From Vibrio sp. SCSIO 43135 (GTDB lineage: Bacteria; Pseudomonadota; Gammaproteobacteria; Enterobacterales; Vibrionaceae), in contig NZ_CP071860.1 in NCBI RefSeq assembly GCF_023716665.1, positions 868,001-932,000 on the forward strand: DNA of 64,000 bases. Direction: 5' to 3'. The stretch's first letter is position 1; each line of letters starts with the position of its first letter. Shown piece by piece: positions 44,301 through 52,013 of the stretch. The position numbers and the translations under genes are program-made. The notes beneath the pieces were generated by a model. That model saw nothing but the letters and a program-made list of their open reading frames with translations. It had not been told where the DNA came from and made no database searches.

Positions 44301-44533
44301 TAGATCATGTTTTCCACACCGTTGACCGAGGTTTCTATCGGGTCAGCAATGGCTTGCTCTACCACTTCCGCACTCGCGCCAGTGTAGTAAGCAGTAACGC
44401 TTACAGACGGTGGACTAATTTTTGGGTATTCCGCAACTGGCAGAATAGCAAGAGAGATGGCACCTGCTAACGTCAGTATTATGGAAATTACCAGCGCAAA
44501 TTTAGGGCGCTGTATAAAGAAACGACTTAACAT
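41381..44533 (-). CDS. RND multidrug efflux transporter (HAE1/AcrB type)
   Basis: A 1050-residue inner-membrane pump with 12 helices and two large periplasmic loops. Proton-relay aspartates are in GIVVDDAILVIENV (helix 4), and the start MLSRFFIQRPKFALVISI is typical. It resembles MexF/VmeD-type pumps. It exports drugs, bile salts or dyes together with a membrane fusion protein and a TolC-like channel encoded elsewhere. The fusion protein gene lies nine bases upstream. Confidence 0.95.
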   Translation of the reverse strand: MLSRFFIQRPKFALVISIILTLAGAISLAILPVAEYPKISPPSVSVTAYYTGASAEVVEQAIADPIETSVNGVENMIYMSSKSANDGSYNLNVTFDVGTDPDMAQVNVQNRVSQIESKLPQEVRMVGVTVKKRSPDLLMVLNFYSPDGKYDDKFLINYINLNVKDQLARIKGISEVNVIGGGEYAMRVWLDPEKMANLNLTTTDVYAALAEQNVQVAAGRVGAAPYNNPQEVQFNLVTKGRLESVSEFEDVVLRANSDGSTVYLKDVARVELGKKFYDGNGMFRGQDASIVALSLQSDANALESGKAVMDLLDGMSKNFPEGMAYETSYDTTVFVAESIKGVVKTLVEAILLVIAVTYLFLGSARATLIPVVAIPVSLIGTFAIMQVTGFTINTVTLFGLILAIGIVVDDAILVIENVDTTMAKDPTISPRKATLLAMKEVTGPIITSTLVLLAVFIPVAMLPGITGIMYRQFALTICIAVVISSINALTLSPALCSLVLKQGGGNTASWFKAFNRGLERVTAGYGKVAGFLVKKSVLLIAFFLVALAAVTYFSKTTSTAFVPQEDKGILLVNVQLPDSASLSRTEEVTNQLMEMVEQEPGVDGVTVANGYSFMTGAAASNGASMFIKLHDWSTRNGFEGDHAANAIAQRINGRAAMELPQAVVFAMGPPAVPGMGAASGFEFVLEDTLGRSRTDLSLVMSDMIQEANKQPEIAYTFSTFRANVPHYYVDIDREKAQQLGIPLSSVFQTLQGNLGSLYVNDFTMFGKNFRVTMQADSEHRSSMEDLERFHVRSSSGAMIPLSTLVSYEQVFEPDVAWRYNMYRSAIIQGQPAPGYSSGDAIAAMERVAAEVLPQGYQYEWTGMAYQEVLAGNQAIFAFALALIFIYLFMVAQYESWTIPLAIILVVPVATLGSFLALNLTGTPLNLYAQIGLVLLIALAAKNAILIVEFAKVEREEKDVPIDEAAVQGGKLRFRAVNMTSWSFILGIFPLIFAAGAGHVSQNSLGISLIGGLLCVLLAGTFLIPGFYAFVQRRREKIHGGSTKLVPLDDD

Positions 44534-44542
44534 CTAAGAACC

Positions 44543-45679
44543 TTATTCTGCTTTTTCTGCTTCGACGGATTCAGGTTGCTCTACACGTACTGGCATACCA
44601 TTACGAATACGTTGTAGGCCCTGAGTAATCACCACGTCTTTGCTATCAATGCCGCTTAGAATAATAATCCCTTCATCAAGCTGCTTACCAAGTGCTACGT
44701 TTCGGCGCTCTGCTACATTGCCCTCTGTCAGCACCATAACGAAATCGCCTTCCAAATCAGTTTGCACTGCACGGCGAGGAACAACAGAAACTGACGTTGT
44801 TTCTTTTTCACGTAGTTCGACTTTTACGTGTTGACCAGGTAAAAGCTGCTGTTCTGGATTTGGTACTACCGCGCGCATTGCGATAGTGCCGGTATTGATG
44901 TCGATACGGTTTCCTAAGAAATCCAACTGCCCCATGTGAGCAAACTCTTCACCGTTTTCAAGCACAACTTGAACTTCTACGCCTTGCGCTTCTGAAGTAC
45001 CATCGCCCTGAATACGATCCATCCCTAGAGCTAAGCGCTCGCGCTCACTGACGCTAAACGCGGTATGAACAGGGTCTAAGCTTACCAAAGTCGTCAAAAT
45101 ACCAGACGACGGAGAAACTAGGTCGCCTTTACTTGCTTTACTATCACTGATACGACCGCTGAATGGCGCTCGGATTTGAGTGTAAGAAAGGTTAACTTCA
45201 GCAAGTTTGATTTGCGCTTTCGCAGCTTCTAATTCTGCTTCAGCGCCCAAAAGTGCTGCGGTTAACGCATCGAATTCCGATTGTGAAATACTGCCGCGAG
45301 GTAATAGGTTTTTACCACGATTGAAGTCCAGCTCTGCTTTCTTAAGGGCTGCACTAGCCTGAGCGAGAGCAGCTTTGGCACTTGCTAATTGGGCTTCAAA
45401 TGAAGACGGCTCAATGGAGTAAAGGAGATCGCCTTTCTCAACCATTTGCCCCTCTTCGAAGTGACGCTCTTGAAGATATCCAGATACTTGCGCGGTAATG
45501 TTCGTATCTTCAACAGCTTCAATTCGGCCAATGTAAGATTTGCTTTGATTATGTTCGACTGGCGTTACTTGCTGGGTAACGACTAACGGTAGAGGCGGTG
45601 TGTTTTTATTTTGTTCGTCACTACAGCCAGCGAGTATAACTGCACTGGCTAGCGTCGATAGGAGAAGAGTTTTTTTCAT
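44543..45679 (-). CDS. RND membrane fusion lipoprotein
   Basis: A 378-residue HlyD/AcrA-type adaptor. Lipoprotein signal (LASAVILAGCSDE, acylated Cys 19), lipoyl halves (ITAQVSGYLQERHFEEGQMV and IRAPFSGRISDSKASKGDLV) flanking a coiled-coil hairpin rich in Ala/Glu/Lys, then a beta-barrel. It joins the inner-membrane pump to the outer-membrane channel. First gene of the pump operon. A 17-bp palindrome stands in its promoter region. Confidence 0.93.
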   Translation of the reverse strand: MKKTLLLSTLASAVILAGCSDEQNKNTPPLPLVVTQQVTPVEHNQSKSYIGRIEAVEDTNITAQVSGYLQERHFEEGQMVEKGDLLYSIEPSSFEAQLASAKAALAQASAALKKAELDFNRGKNLLPRGSISQSEFDALTAALLGAEAELEAAKAQIKLAEVNLSYTQIRAPFSGRISDSKASKGDLVSPSSGILTTLVSLDPVHTAFSVSERERLALGMDRIQGDGTSEAQGVEVQVVLENGEEFAHMGQLDFLGNRIDINTGTIAMRAVVPNPEQQLLPGQHVKVELREKETTSVSVVPRRAVQTDLEGDFVMVLTEGNVAERRNVALGKQLDEGIIILSGIDSKDVVITQGLQRIRNGMPVRVEQPESVEAEKAE

Positions 45680-45701
45680 GAATAGACCGTTAAATTAAAT
45701 A

Positions 45702-45718
45702 GGAATAACCTATATTCC
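45702..45718. promoter_or_regulatory. 17-bp palindrome in the RND operon promoter
   Basis: GGAATAACCTATATTCC has perfect 6-bp arms GGAATA / TATTCC, 23 bases before the fusion protein start, flanked by TTAAATT and AATTTAA. This looks like a TetR-type operator, but no regulator gene is adjacent. Confidence 0.45.
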
Positions 45719-45780
45719 AATTTAATCAATGCCTATTGCTACAATGTCCGAGAAATATCAGGACAACTTGCTCAACTGTT

Positions 45781-46341
45781 TCAATCTGTTACGAAGTGAT
45801 TCGAGTGATGTTCAATTATCGATTTCTTCAAATCTGCCGCTGAATCCCACGTGTAAACTAACTCCGGTACTTGATTTCCGCATGGCGCATTCCAAAGCCT
45901 TTGTAGGGAATTCTTACCACCCATTCGGTCATAAAACTCAACAGCTTGCTTGTTTTCTGCCATAACTTCTAAGTACACGCCCGATTGACCAAAGTGCTGG
46001 TCAATCCAATTCGCTATTTCAATTAAAAGTTTTTGCCCCAGCCCTCTACCACGGTAGTTCTCGTCGATGTGTAAAGCATCGATAATCGTACCTTTTTCGA
46101 AGTCGTGGTTACCAAATGCGCATACAAAACCGCAAAGCAGGCCGCCTTCTTCGATAAGTAGCACATGTTGATTGAATGGTGGATTGATCAAACGCGTTTG
46201 CCAGATTACCGAACGGTCGTCTTGGACGTCGTTTTTAAGAAAAGAATCGCCTAGGATTCCATTGTAGTATGTGCGCCAACTCTGCGCATGAAGCTGCGCG
46301 ATACGTTCGTAATCGCTATATTCAGCTACTTTAAGTTCCAT
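45781..46341 (-). CDS. GNAT-family acetyltransferase
   Basis: A 186-residue protein of GNAT fold. The CoA loop is IDENYRGRGLGQKLLIEIANW and the last strand AVEFYDRMGGK. I chose ATG 46341 (MELKVAEYSDYERIA) because AAGGA lies nine bases upstream; an earlier ATG at 46395 also exists. Substrate unknown; no operon partner. Confidence 0.85.
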   Translation of the reverse strand: MELKVAEYSDYERIAQLHAQSWRTYYNGILGDSFLKNDVQDDRSVIWQTRLINPPFNQHVLLIEEGGLLCGFVCAFGNHDFEKGTIIDALHIDENYRGRGLGQKLLIEIANWIDQHFGQSGVYLEVMAENKQAVEFYDRMGGKNSLQRLWNAPCGNQVPELVYTWDSAADLKKSIIEHHSNHFVTD

Positions 46342-46444
46342 TCTTAGTTCCTTATTACTTCCTGTAAGAGGAATTACAACATTCATACTATTCATTTACA
46401 GTTAGAAAGCCAAACATTCTATTCACATTTTTTAAAATCGCAAT

Positions 46445-46472
46445 TTGACTTACACGTGTTCGCTGATATTCT
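46445..46472 (+). promoter_or_regulatory. Promoter of the desaturase gene with first FabR-like half-site
   Basis: TTGACT (46445-46450), 16 bases, TATTCT (46467-46472). The spacer includes TACACGTGTTCGCT, which matches the right part of the FabR operator AGCGTACA-NN-TGTNCGCT. It lies 36-63 bases before the ATG. Confidence 0.55.
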
Positions 46473-46490
46473 AGCGAACAGTTGTTAGCT
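46473..46490. promoter_or_regulatory. FabR/DesT-like operator
   Basis: AGCGAACAGTTGTTAGCT is an 18-bp palindrome with one mismatch per arm, close to FabR and DesT sites as I remember them. It directly follows the -10 element of the desaturase promoter. Centre-to-centre distance to the upstream partial site is 26 bases. Binding would block transcription. Confidence 0.6.
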
Positions 46491-46507
46491 CAAAGGAAAA
46501 TTCAACA

Positions 46508-47635
46508 ATGAACACCCAAGATAAGCCACCGTTGATTTGGCTGAATATCTTTATCTTTTCTTCAAGCATGCTGCTCGCTACCGTGGCAGCGCCGATTTAC
46601 GGTTACTTCAATGGATACGGACTAGAGCACTTAGTCTGGCTGATCTTAACGTTTTCTTTCTGCAACTTATCGATTACCGCCGGATACCACCGCCTATGGT
46701 CTCACAAAGCCTACGAAGCTCATTGGAGCCTTCGAATCCTATTCGCATTGGGCGGTGCATTCGCCTTGCAAAATAGCGCACTGCACTGGAGTTCCGATCA
46801 CCGTGTCCACCACAAGCACGTAGACGATAACGATAAAGACCCTTACTCAGCTAAACGTGGTTTTTGGTTTTCGCATATTGGCTGGATGCTTCGCCACTAC
46901 AACAAAGCCAAGTACTCTGATTACAGTAATTGCCGCGATTTACAAAAAGATGAAATCGTTATGTGGCAACATAAATACTACGTGCCTTTGGCGCTATTAA
47001 TGAATTTTGGTGTTCCGATCGGGCTAGGTTTTATCTATAGCGATGTCATCGGGATGTTCCTAATTGTTGGTGCAGTACGACTTGTGCTAAACCATCACAC
47101 TACTTTCTTTATTAACTCTCTTGCGCACATCTGGGGCAGCCAGCCTTATACCGATAAGAACACCGCGCGTGACAACGGTATTCTGGCGTTCTTTACCTTT
47201 GGCGAGGGCTACCACAACTACCACCATATTTTTGAAAATGACTATCGCAATGGCATTCTTTGGTATCAATACGATCCAACTAAATGGCTAATTAAATGTG
47301 CCTCTTGGTTGGGTTTAGCGAAGAAACTGCGTAAGGCACCCCAGCTTAAGATTGATAAGACACGTGCACAAATGACGTTGAAATCGGCTCAAAGTAAAAT
47401 CCAGCACTTGCCTAACTATCACCTACTGAACAGCAATATTCAGAATGAGTTCGAAGCACTTATGTCTTGCATGAACGAATACTATGAAGTGAAAAAGCAA
47501 TTGCTAGAAAGCAAGAAAGCGGATTTGGTTAAAAAGTATGAGCACTCAATCTTGAGTGTGCGCTATAAGCAAATTAAAAAGAATTTAGAGAACCAAAGGC
47601 AGTCTTGGGAATCACTGGTTGCACAGTACGCATAA
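46508..47635 (+). CDS. Membrane fatty-acid (acyl-CoA) desaturase, delta-9 type
   Basis: A 375-residue di-iron membrane enzyme. The three histidine boxes are HRLWSHKAY, HRVHHKHVDD and GEGYHNYHH, in the order of stearoyl-CoA/acyl desaturases. Four hydrophobic segments fit two hairpins. It inserts a double bond in saturated acyl chains and lets the cell adjust membrane fluidity. The C-terminal 90 residues are a charged helical extension. Promoter with FabR/DesT-like operators. Confidence 0.92.
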   Translation: MNTQDKPPLIWLNIFIFSSSMLLATVAAPIYGYFNGYGLEHLVWLILTFSFCNLSITAGYHRLWSHKAYEAHWSLRILFALGGAFALQNSALHWSSDHRVHHKHVDDNDKDPYSAKRGFWFSHIGWMLRHYNKAKYSDYSNCRDLQKDEIVMWQHKYYVPLALLMNFGVPIGLGFIYSDVIGMFLIVGAVRLVLNHHTTFFINSLAHIWGSQPYTDKNTARDNGILAFFTFGEGYHNYHHIFENDYRNGILWYQYDPTKWLIKCASWLGLAKKLRKAPQLKIDKTRAQMTLKSAQSKIQHLPNYHLLNSNIQNEFEALMSCMNEYYEVKKQLLESKKADLVKKYEHSILSVRYKQIKKNLENQRQSWESLVAQYA

Positions 47636-47691
47636 CTACATAGTTGCATGGTGATATGGTTACAGCGTAACTCTAGATTTCCCATCGATAC

Positions 47692-47723
47692 AAAAAATCC
47701 CGCGTCTTATCGCGGGATTTTTT
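47692..47723. terminator. Intrinsic terminator between desaturase and ybiB
   Basis: Perfect 13-bp stem AAAAAATCCCGCG / CGCGGGATTTTTT with a six-base loop. Confidence 0.92.
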
Positions 47724-47737
47724 ATTGAACCCGTTTA

Positions 47738-48688
47738 TTACTGCTGACAGTAGGTATTCCAAATATCTGTTGCTTTACGGTGAGCTTGCTCTCGATCTTT
47801 CAAATCGGTAAACAATATTGACGCCATCGTAGAAATGACAGTGTTTGCCATGTTCACAGCCTCCTCTTCTGGCGTACCAAGTGGGCAAGTTGCAGGTAAA
47901 CAAGGCTCTTCGTCGAAAATTGAATCCCAATAGTAAGACTCAACGCCGTCAGGTTGACTCAACCAAACTGTTTGACTCACTTTAGGATTGTATTCCGATT
48001 CACCCGATTGGCCTTTAAAAGAGATAACAGAATGAGCAACCTCTCCTATTTCATGTTCAATTTCAGCGTGTAGTTGTTGAAAGCCTGGGTGGAAACTCCC
48101 ACGTAACCCTAGTCGGCCACCGCCAGGGTTGAGCGCTCGAACAACAGTATTGATAGGAGTTCGCAGGCCATAGCGACTTTTCCAACTGATCATCGTTTCT
48201 GCTTGAGGAGCAAAATGACCAAGCGGCAAATAAGCGATACCATGCTCAGAAATGAGCGCTTTAGCATGGTCAGCATTGTCGGCAAGTGGGATATTTAACG
48301 CATCAAGATAGTGCTCTGCGTGTTCTCTGCTTGCGGGTTTGTCGTCGTATCCATGAAGAAGAACAGTATAGCCATTGTCAGCCAACAAGCGCGCAGCGAT
48401 TACATGCCATGGCTTACCTGCTGCCGGTCGTTTTCCCGCATAACATGGCCAATCAATATCAACGCCGATATTTGGGACTAAAGATTGGAAAGCGGTAACA
48501 AATCCTGCGATTTCTTGCTTGGTTTCATTCTGTACACGAATCAACATCAGCAACATGGCCATTTGGTCATCATGCATTTCGCCGGCTAGATATTCCTTCA
48601 TTACACGATAAGCTTGTTCAAATGTTAAAGGTTTACGCCCCCTTTCACCTCGTCCAACTGTGCGTATACACTCTAAAATACTACTCAT
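47738..48688 (-). CDS. ybiB: YbiB (TrpD2-like) nucleic-acid-binding protein
   Basis: A 316-residue protein with the anthranilate phosphoribosyltransferase fold: N-terminal helical domain (LTFEQAYRVMKEYLAGEM) and AGKRPAAGKPWHVIAARLLADNGYTVLLHGYD. The PRPP-site glycine stretch differs from TrpD, as in TrpD2/YbiB proteins, which bind DNA or RNA instead of making tryptophan. YbiB in E. coli is induced by LexA; no LexA box seen here. Length agrees. Confidence 0.88.
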   Translation of the reverse strand: MSSILECIRTVGRGERGRKPLTFEQAYRVMKEYLAGEMHDDQMAMLLMLIRVQNETKQEIAGFVTAFQSLVPNIGVDIDWPCYAGKRPAAGKPWHVIAARLLADNGYTVLLHGYDDKPASREHAEHYLDALNIPLADNADHAKALISEHGIAYLPLGHFAPQAETMISWKSRYGLRTPINTVVRALNPGGGRLGLRGSFHPGFQQLHAEIEHEIGEVAHSVISFKGQSGESEYNPKVSQTVWLSQPDGVESYYWDSIFDEEPCLPATCPLGTPEEEAVNMANTVISTMASILFTDLKDREQAHRKATDIWNTYCQQ

Positions 48689-48780
48689 CTCATTCCTTTA
48701 CTGTTCAAACTTGTAACCAAGCCAGTATACCTCACCGAATGCGCTATGTATTCCTATGTAATGTCTATTAGCGAGTTGAA

Positions 48781-49407
48781 TTAAAGTGCTTTTATATAGC
48801 GCAGTTCACCTTCAAGGTCTTGATCAATTTCGAATCCAACTTTGAGTAAGTATTCGCGGTGCTCTTCAGTTTTCGCTACCGCACGTAACTGAGAAATACC
48901 TCTTTCTTTCATCACATCAGGGTGTGACTCATAGTAGTAATGTGCGATTTTCATGTCTCGAAACTCGGGTGTCACAAAATCGAGCTGTATGTCTAGGGTT
49001 TCTGAATCGTTACAATTACCGACTAATACACCCGCTATGCTGTTATTTCTCAGCATATAAAAGGCAGTGTCAGCAGTCTTTAAAGTGCCAACATCGGTTT
49101 GGCGCTCAATGTCCGCTTGATTGGTTTGGACGAAGTGTTGGAAGTATTCAGAGTCAACAGAAGCGCCAATCAGTTTAAAACGCTCTTTTGCCGTGTATAG
49201 CCCATAAAGGTAATACACGTTAATACCTGCAATACCTAGATTCATTAGCATTGTGGGATAGGAATCAATGAAATACGCAAATGCAGCAAAGAGCAAACAA
49301 CCGATAAAGTTAATTACCCTTAGTTTGACGATAGAAGTCATTGTAAGTGAGACTAGCACTACCAATGACGCTAAGTATCCAAACCATTCGACCCAATCAA
49401 ATTCCAT
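48781..49407 (-). CDS. YgjV-type membrane protein with C-terminal soluble domain
   Basis: A 208-residue protein. The first 75 residues are three hydrophobic segments with SLTMTSIVKLRVINFIGC, nearly identical in plan to the small protein at 38711-38962. The rest (about 80-208) is soluble and ends SQLRAVAKTEEHREYLLKVGF, which looks like the end of a GNAT-type fold, though the usual CoA loop is not clear. The E. coli YgjV group has a similar two-part layout. Function unknown. Confidence 0.78.
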   Translation of the reverse strand: MEFDWVEWFGYLASLVVLVSLTMTSIVKLRVINFIGCLLFAAFAYFIDSYPTMLMNLGIAGINVYYLYGLYTAKERFKLIGASVDSEYFQHFVQTNQADIERQTDVGTLKTADTAFYMLRNNSIAGVLVGNCNDSETLDIQLDFVTPEFRDMKIAHYYYESHPDVMKERGISQLRAVAKTEEHREYLLKVGFEIDQDLEGELRYIKAL

Positions 49408-49924
49408 TTCGAGCTCCTTTCATTGACTAAATAAGTCACTAAGACATGATCAATAAGTCCTTAATATAATGATAAAATTAGCATTTAATTAGACTTCTAG
49501 CAGAACACTTATACAAGATTAAGATCTCGGTCATACTCGATTGAACTCCCTCACTTCCGAGTAAGAAAAAATGTCCGCTCGTTTATTGCGAATTTTTCGT
49601 CGCTTCTAGTGAAAGTTTTCAAATTTTGCTCTTCACCATAAGAAAAACTGAAATATTCATCTAAAAACAAGCACTGTAAGCCCCTCTTTACTGTTTGCTT
49701 GCTTTCGATTTTTAGCAGGATTTAACATTTTAGTTACACTTAACTTATACAGTGACTCCAAGATTCATCACTAAATAGTTCGGAGTTAATAGCGAAATAA
49801 AGCGGTGTTGTTGGTTTCTACAGCACACTCATCCGAAACAGAAAATGAATGTTGGTTTCGATTTGCCTGTTAGTCGCGAGCTCATATGAAGCTAGCCCGC
49901 GGGCATACTCAAAAGGAGCTTGAG
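49408..49924 (+). promoter_or_regulatory. Long intergenic region upstream of the bkd operon
   Basis: 517 bases without a gene. Possible elements: TTAACA (49722-49727), 18 bases, TATACA (49746-49751) as a promoter; an inverted pair CGAAAC/GTTTCG (49834-49839, 49855-49860) with 15-base spacing; and AAAGGAG before the bkd start. Long leader (about 170 bases) if that promoter is used. The A/T-rich left part has no recognisable feature. Confidence 0.35.
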
Positions 49925-51037
49925 ATGAACGTTCAGGCATTACCAATGAAACGCTATATCGACAATCAAGGTAATCTTGTCGATTCACTTCCCGATTGGG
50001 CTAATGTTGCAAAGTTAAAAAGTTTCTACTGCGACATGGTGCTGACTCGTACTTATGACAACAAAGCTGTTGCTCTACAAAGGACGGGGAAGCTAGGCAC
50101 ATACCCTTCTCATTTAGGAGCCGAGGCCGTCGGTATCGCAGTAGGTAGAGCACTGCATAAAGACGATGTTTTCATTCCTTACTATCGTGATCTACCCGCT
50201 ATGTGGGCTCGTGGAATTCCGATGGAGAAAAACCTCCAATATTGGGGCGGCGATGAACGTGGTAGTGACTTCTGGCCAATGGACATACAAGATGGAAATA
50301 ACGATAGCCATCAATGTAGAGACCTGCCTTTCTGTGTTCCTATCGCGACACAATGTACACATGCGGTAGGTGTTGCATCAGCGCTAAAAATTCAAGGTCA
50401 GCATCAAGCTGCACTGGTTACTTGCGGAGATGGCGCAACTTCCAAAGGAGATTTCCTCGAATCGATTAACTGCGCTGGCGCGTGGAACATTCCGTTGGTT
50501 TTCGTCGTGAACAACAATCAATGGGCAATTTCCGTCCCCCGAGCACTTCAATGTGCCGCTGAATTTTTATCAGAAAAAGCCAAAGGCGCTGGAATTCACG
50601 GGATAACAGTAGATGGCAACGATGTTGTTGCTATGTATGACACCGTGTCGGAAGCATTAGATAGAGCACGAAAAGGCAAAGGCCCAACCCTCATCGAAGC
50701 AATAAGTTACCGACTCAGCGACCACACTACAGCAGATGACGCCAGCCGATATCGCTGCGAAGATGAATTACAGCAAGCATGGCAGTATGAACCCATCGCT
50801 CGCTTGAAAAAGTACCTCATCGCACAAGGTGAGTGGTCGGAAGAACAAGACGTCGAGTGGACTGAACACAGCAAAGAACTTGTCCAGCAAGCCGTAGAAC
50901 GGTATTTAACCATGCCACCCCAAGCGCCAGAGTCGGCGTTCGATTTCATTTACGAATCCATGCCTACTGAGCTTCACCGTCAACGAGACGAGTTGATTAA
51001 CAAAGCGATGCGCATGCAGGGAGGTAAACATGAGTGA
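49925..51037 (+). CDS. bkdA1: 2-oxoacid dehydrogenase E1 alpha (branched-chain type)
   Basis: A 370-residue thiamine-diphosphate enzyme subunit. The TPP motif begins GDGATSKGDFLESINCAG and ends VVNNNQWAIS. SYRLSDHTTADDASRYR is the phosphorylation-loop region. The ATG at 49925 (MNVQALPMKRYID) with AAAGGAG is preferred over 49886. Together with E1 beta and E2 it oxidatively decarboxylates 2-oxo acids; branched-chain or acetoin/pyruvate substrates are possible, branched-chain is best given the ETF genes beside it. Overlaps E1 beta by 8 bases. Confidence 0.9.
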   Translation: MNVQALPMKRYIDNQGNLVDSLPDWANVAKLKSFYCDMVLTRTYDNKAVALQRTGKLGTYPSHLGAEAVGIAVGRALHKDDVFIPYYRDLPAMWARGIPMEKNLQYWGGDERGSDFWPMDIQDGNNDSHQCRDLPFCVPIATQCTHAVGVASALKIQGQHQAALVTCGDGATSKGDFLESINCAGAWNIPLVFVVNNNQWAISVPRALQCAAEFLSEKAKGAGIHGITVDGNDVVAMYDTVSEALDRARKGKGPTLIEAISYRLSDHTTADDASRYRCEDELQQAWQYEPIARLKKYLIAQGEWSEEQDVEWTEHSKELVQQAVERYLTMPPQAPESAFDFIYESMPTELHRQRDELINKAMRMQGGKHE

Positions 51038-52013
51038 AATCACCTTAGTCGAAGCCGTAAACCTAGCATTGCATCATGAAATGGAACACGACAATAATGT
51101 CGTCGTTTTAGGAGAAGATGTCGGTGATAACGGCGGTGTGTTTCGTGCCACTGTTGGGCTCAAAGAAAAATATGGGCTACGGCGCGTCATCGATACCCCT
51201 CTAGCCGAAGCTCTGATAGGCGGCGTAACTGTTGGGATGGCGACGCAAGGTTTACGCCCTATCGCTGAGTTCCAGTTCCAAGGTTTTGTATTTCCCGCTA
51301 TGGAACACTTGATGTGTCATGCAGCTAGAATGCGAAACCGAACCCGGGGGCGGTTAACCTGCCCAGCTGTGTTTCGAGCGCCGTTCGGCGGTGGAATTCA
51401 TGCCCCAGAGCACCACTCAGAAAGTATAGAAGCCTTATTTGCTCACATTCCTGGCTTTAAAGTTGTCATTCCATCGTCTCCGCAGCGTGCATATGGACTA
51501 TTGCTCGCGTCGATTCGCAGTAACGATCCGGTTATGTTCTTCGAACCCAAGCGCATTTATAGAACCGTAAAATCCGATGTTGTCGATAACGGTCAAGCAC
51601 TTCCCTTAGATACCTGTTTTACCTTACGCAAAGGCCGAGATCTGACTTTAGTGACCTGGGGGGCATGTGTAGTCGAAGCGCTGCAAGCCACTGCAGCTCT
51701 TTCAAAACAAGGCATAGAAGTTGAAGTGATTGATCTCGCGAGTATCAAACCCATTGATATGGCGACCATTCTTAAATCCGTCGAAAAAACAGGACGCTTA
51801 CTTGTGGTTCACGAAGCGAGTAAAACATGTGGTGTTGGCGCTGAAATCATTACCCGTACCGCCGAAGAAGCCATGTGCCTACTTAAAGCACCACCAAAAC
51901 GGGTTACGGGCATGGACACCGTGATGCCGTACTACCGTAACGAAGATTATTTCTTAGTCACAGAGCAAGACATAGTGAACGCAGCGCGAGAGCTTGTGGA
52001 GGGATGGAAATGA
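51030..52013 (+). CDS. bkdA2: 2-oxoacid dehydrogenase E1 beta
   Basis: A 327-residue transketolase-like subunit. Conserved segments: LGEDVGDNGGVFRATVGL, DTPLAEALIGGVTVGMA, FRAPFGGGIHAPEHHSES and the C-terminal half with LVVHEASKTCGVGAEI. Ribosome site GGAGG inside the end of E1 alpha. Its stop TGA overlaps the E2 ATG (ATGA). Confidence 0.92.
   Translation: MSEITLVEAVNLALHHEMEHDNNVVVLGEDVGDNGGVFRATVGLKEKYGLRRVIDTPLAEALIGGVTVGMATQGLRPIAEFQFQGFVFPAMEHLMCHAARMRNRTRGRLTCPAVFRAPFGGGIHAPEHHSESIEALFAHIPGFKVVIPSSPQRAYGLLLASIRSNDPVMFFEPKRIYRTVKSDVVDNGQALPLDTCFTLRKGRDLTLVTWGACVVEALQATAALSKQGIEVEVIDLASIKPIDMATILKSVEKTGRLLVVHEASKTCGVGAEIITRTAEEAMCLLKAPPKRVTGMDTVMPYYRNEDYFLVTEQDIVNAARELVEGWK

Noticed and set aside
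47660..47675. Dyad GTTACAGCGTAAC near the end of the desaturase gene
   Set aside because: Short arms, between a stop codon and a terminator, no promoter nearby.
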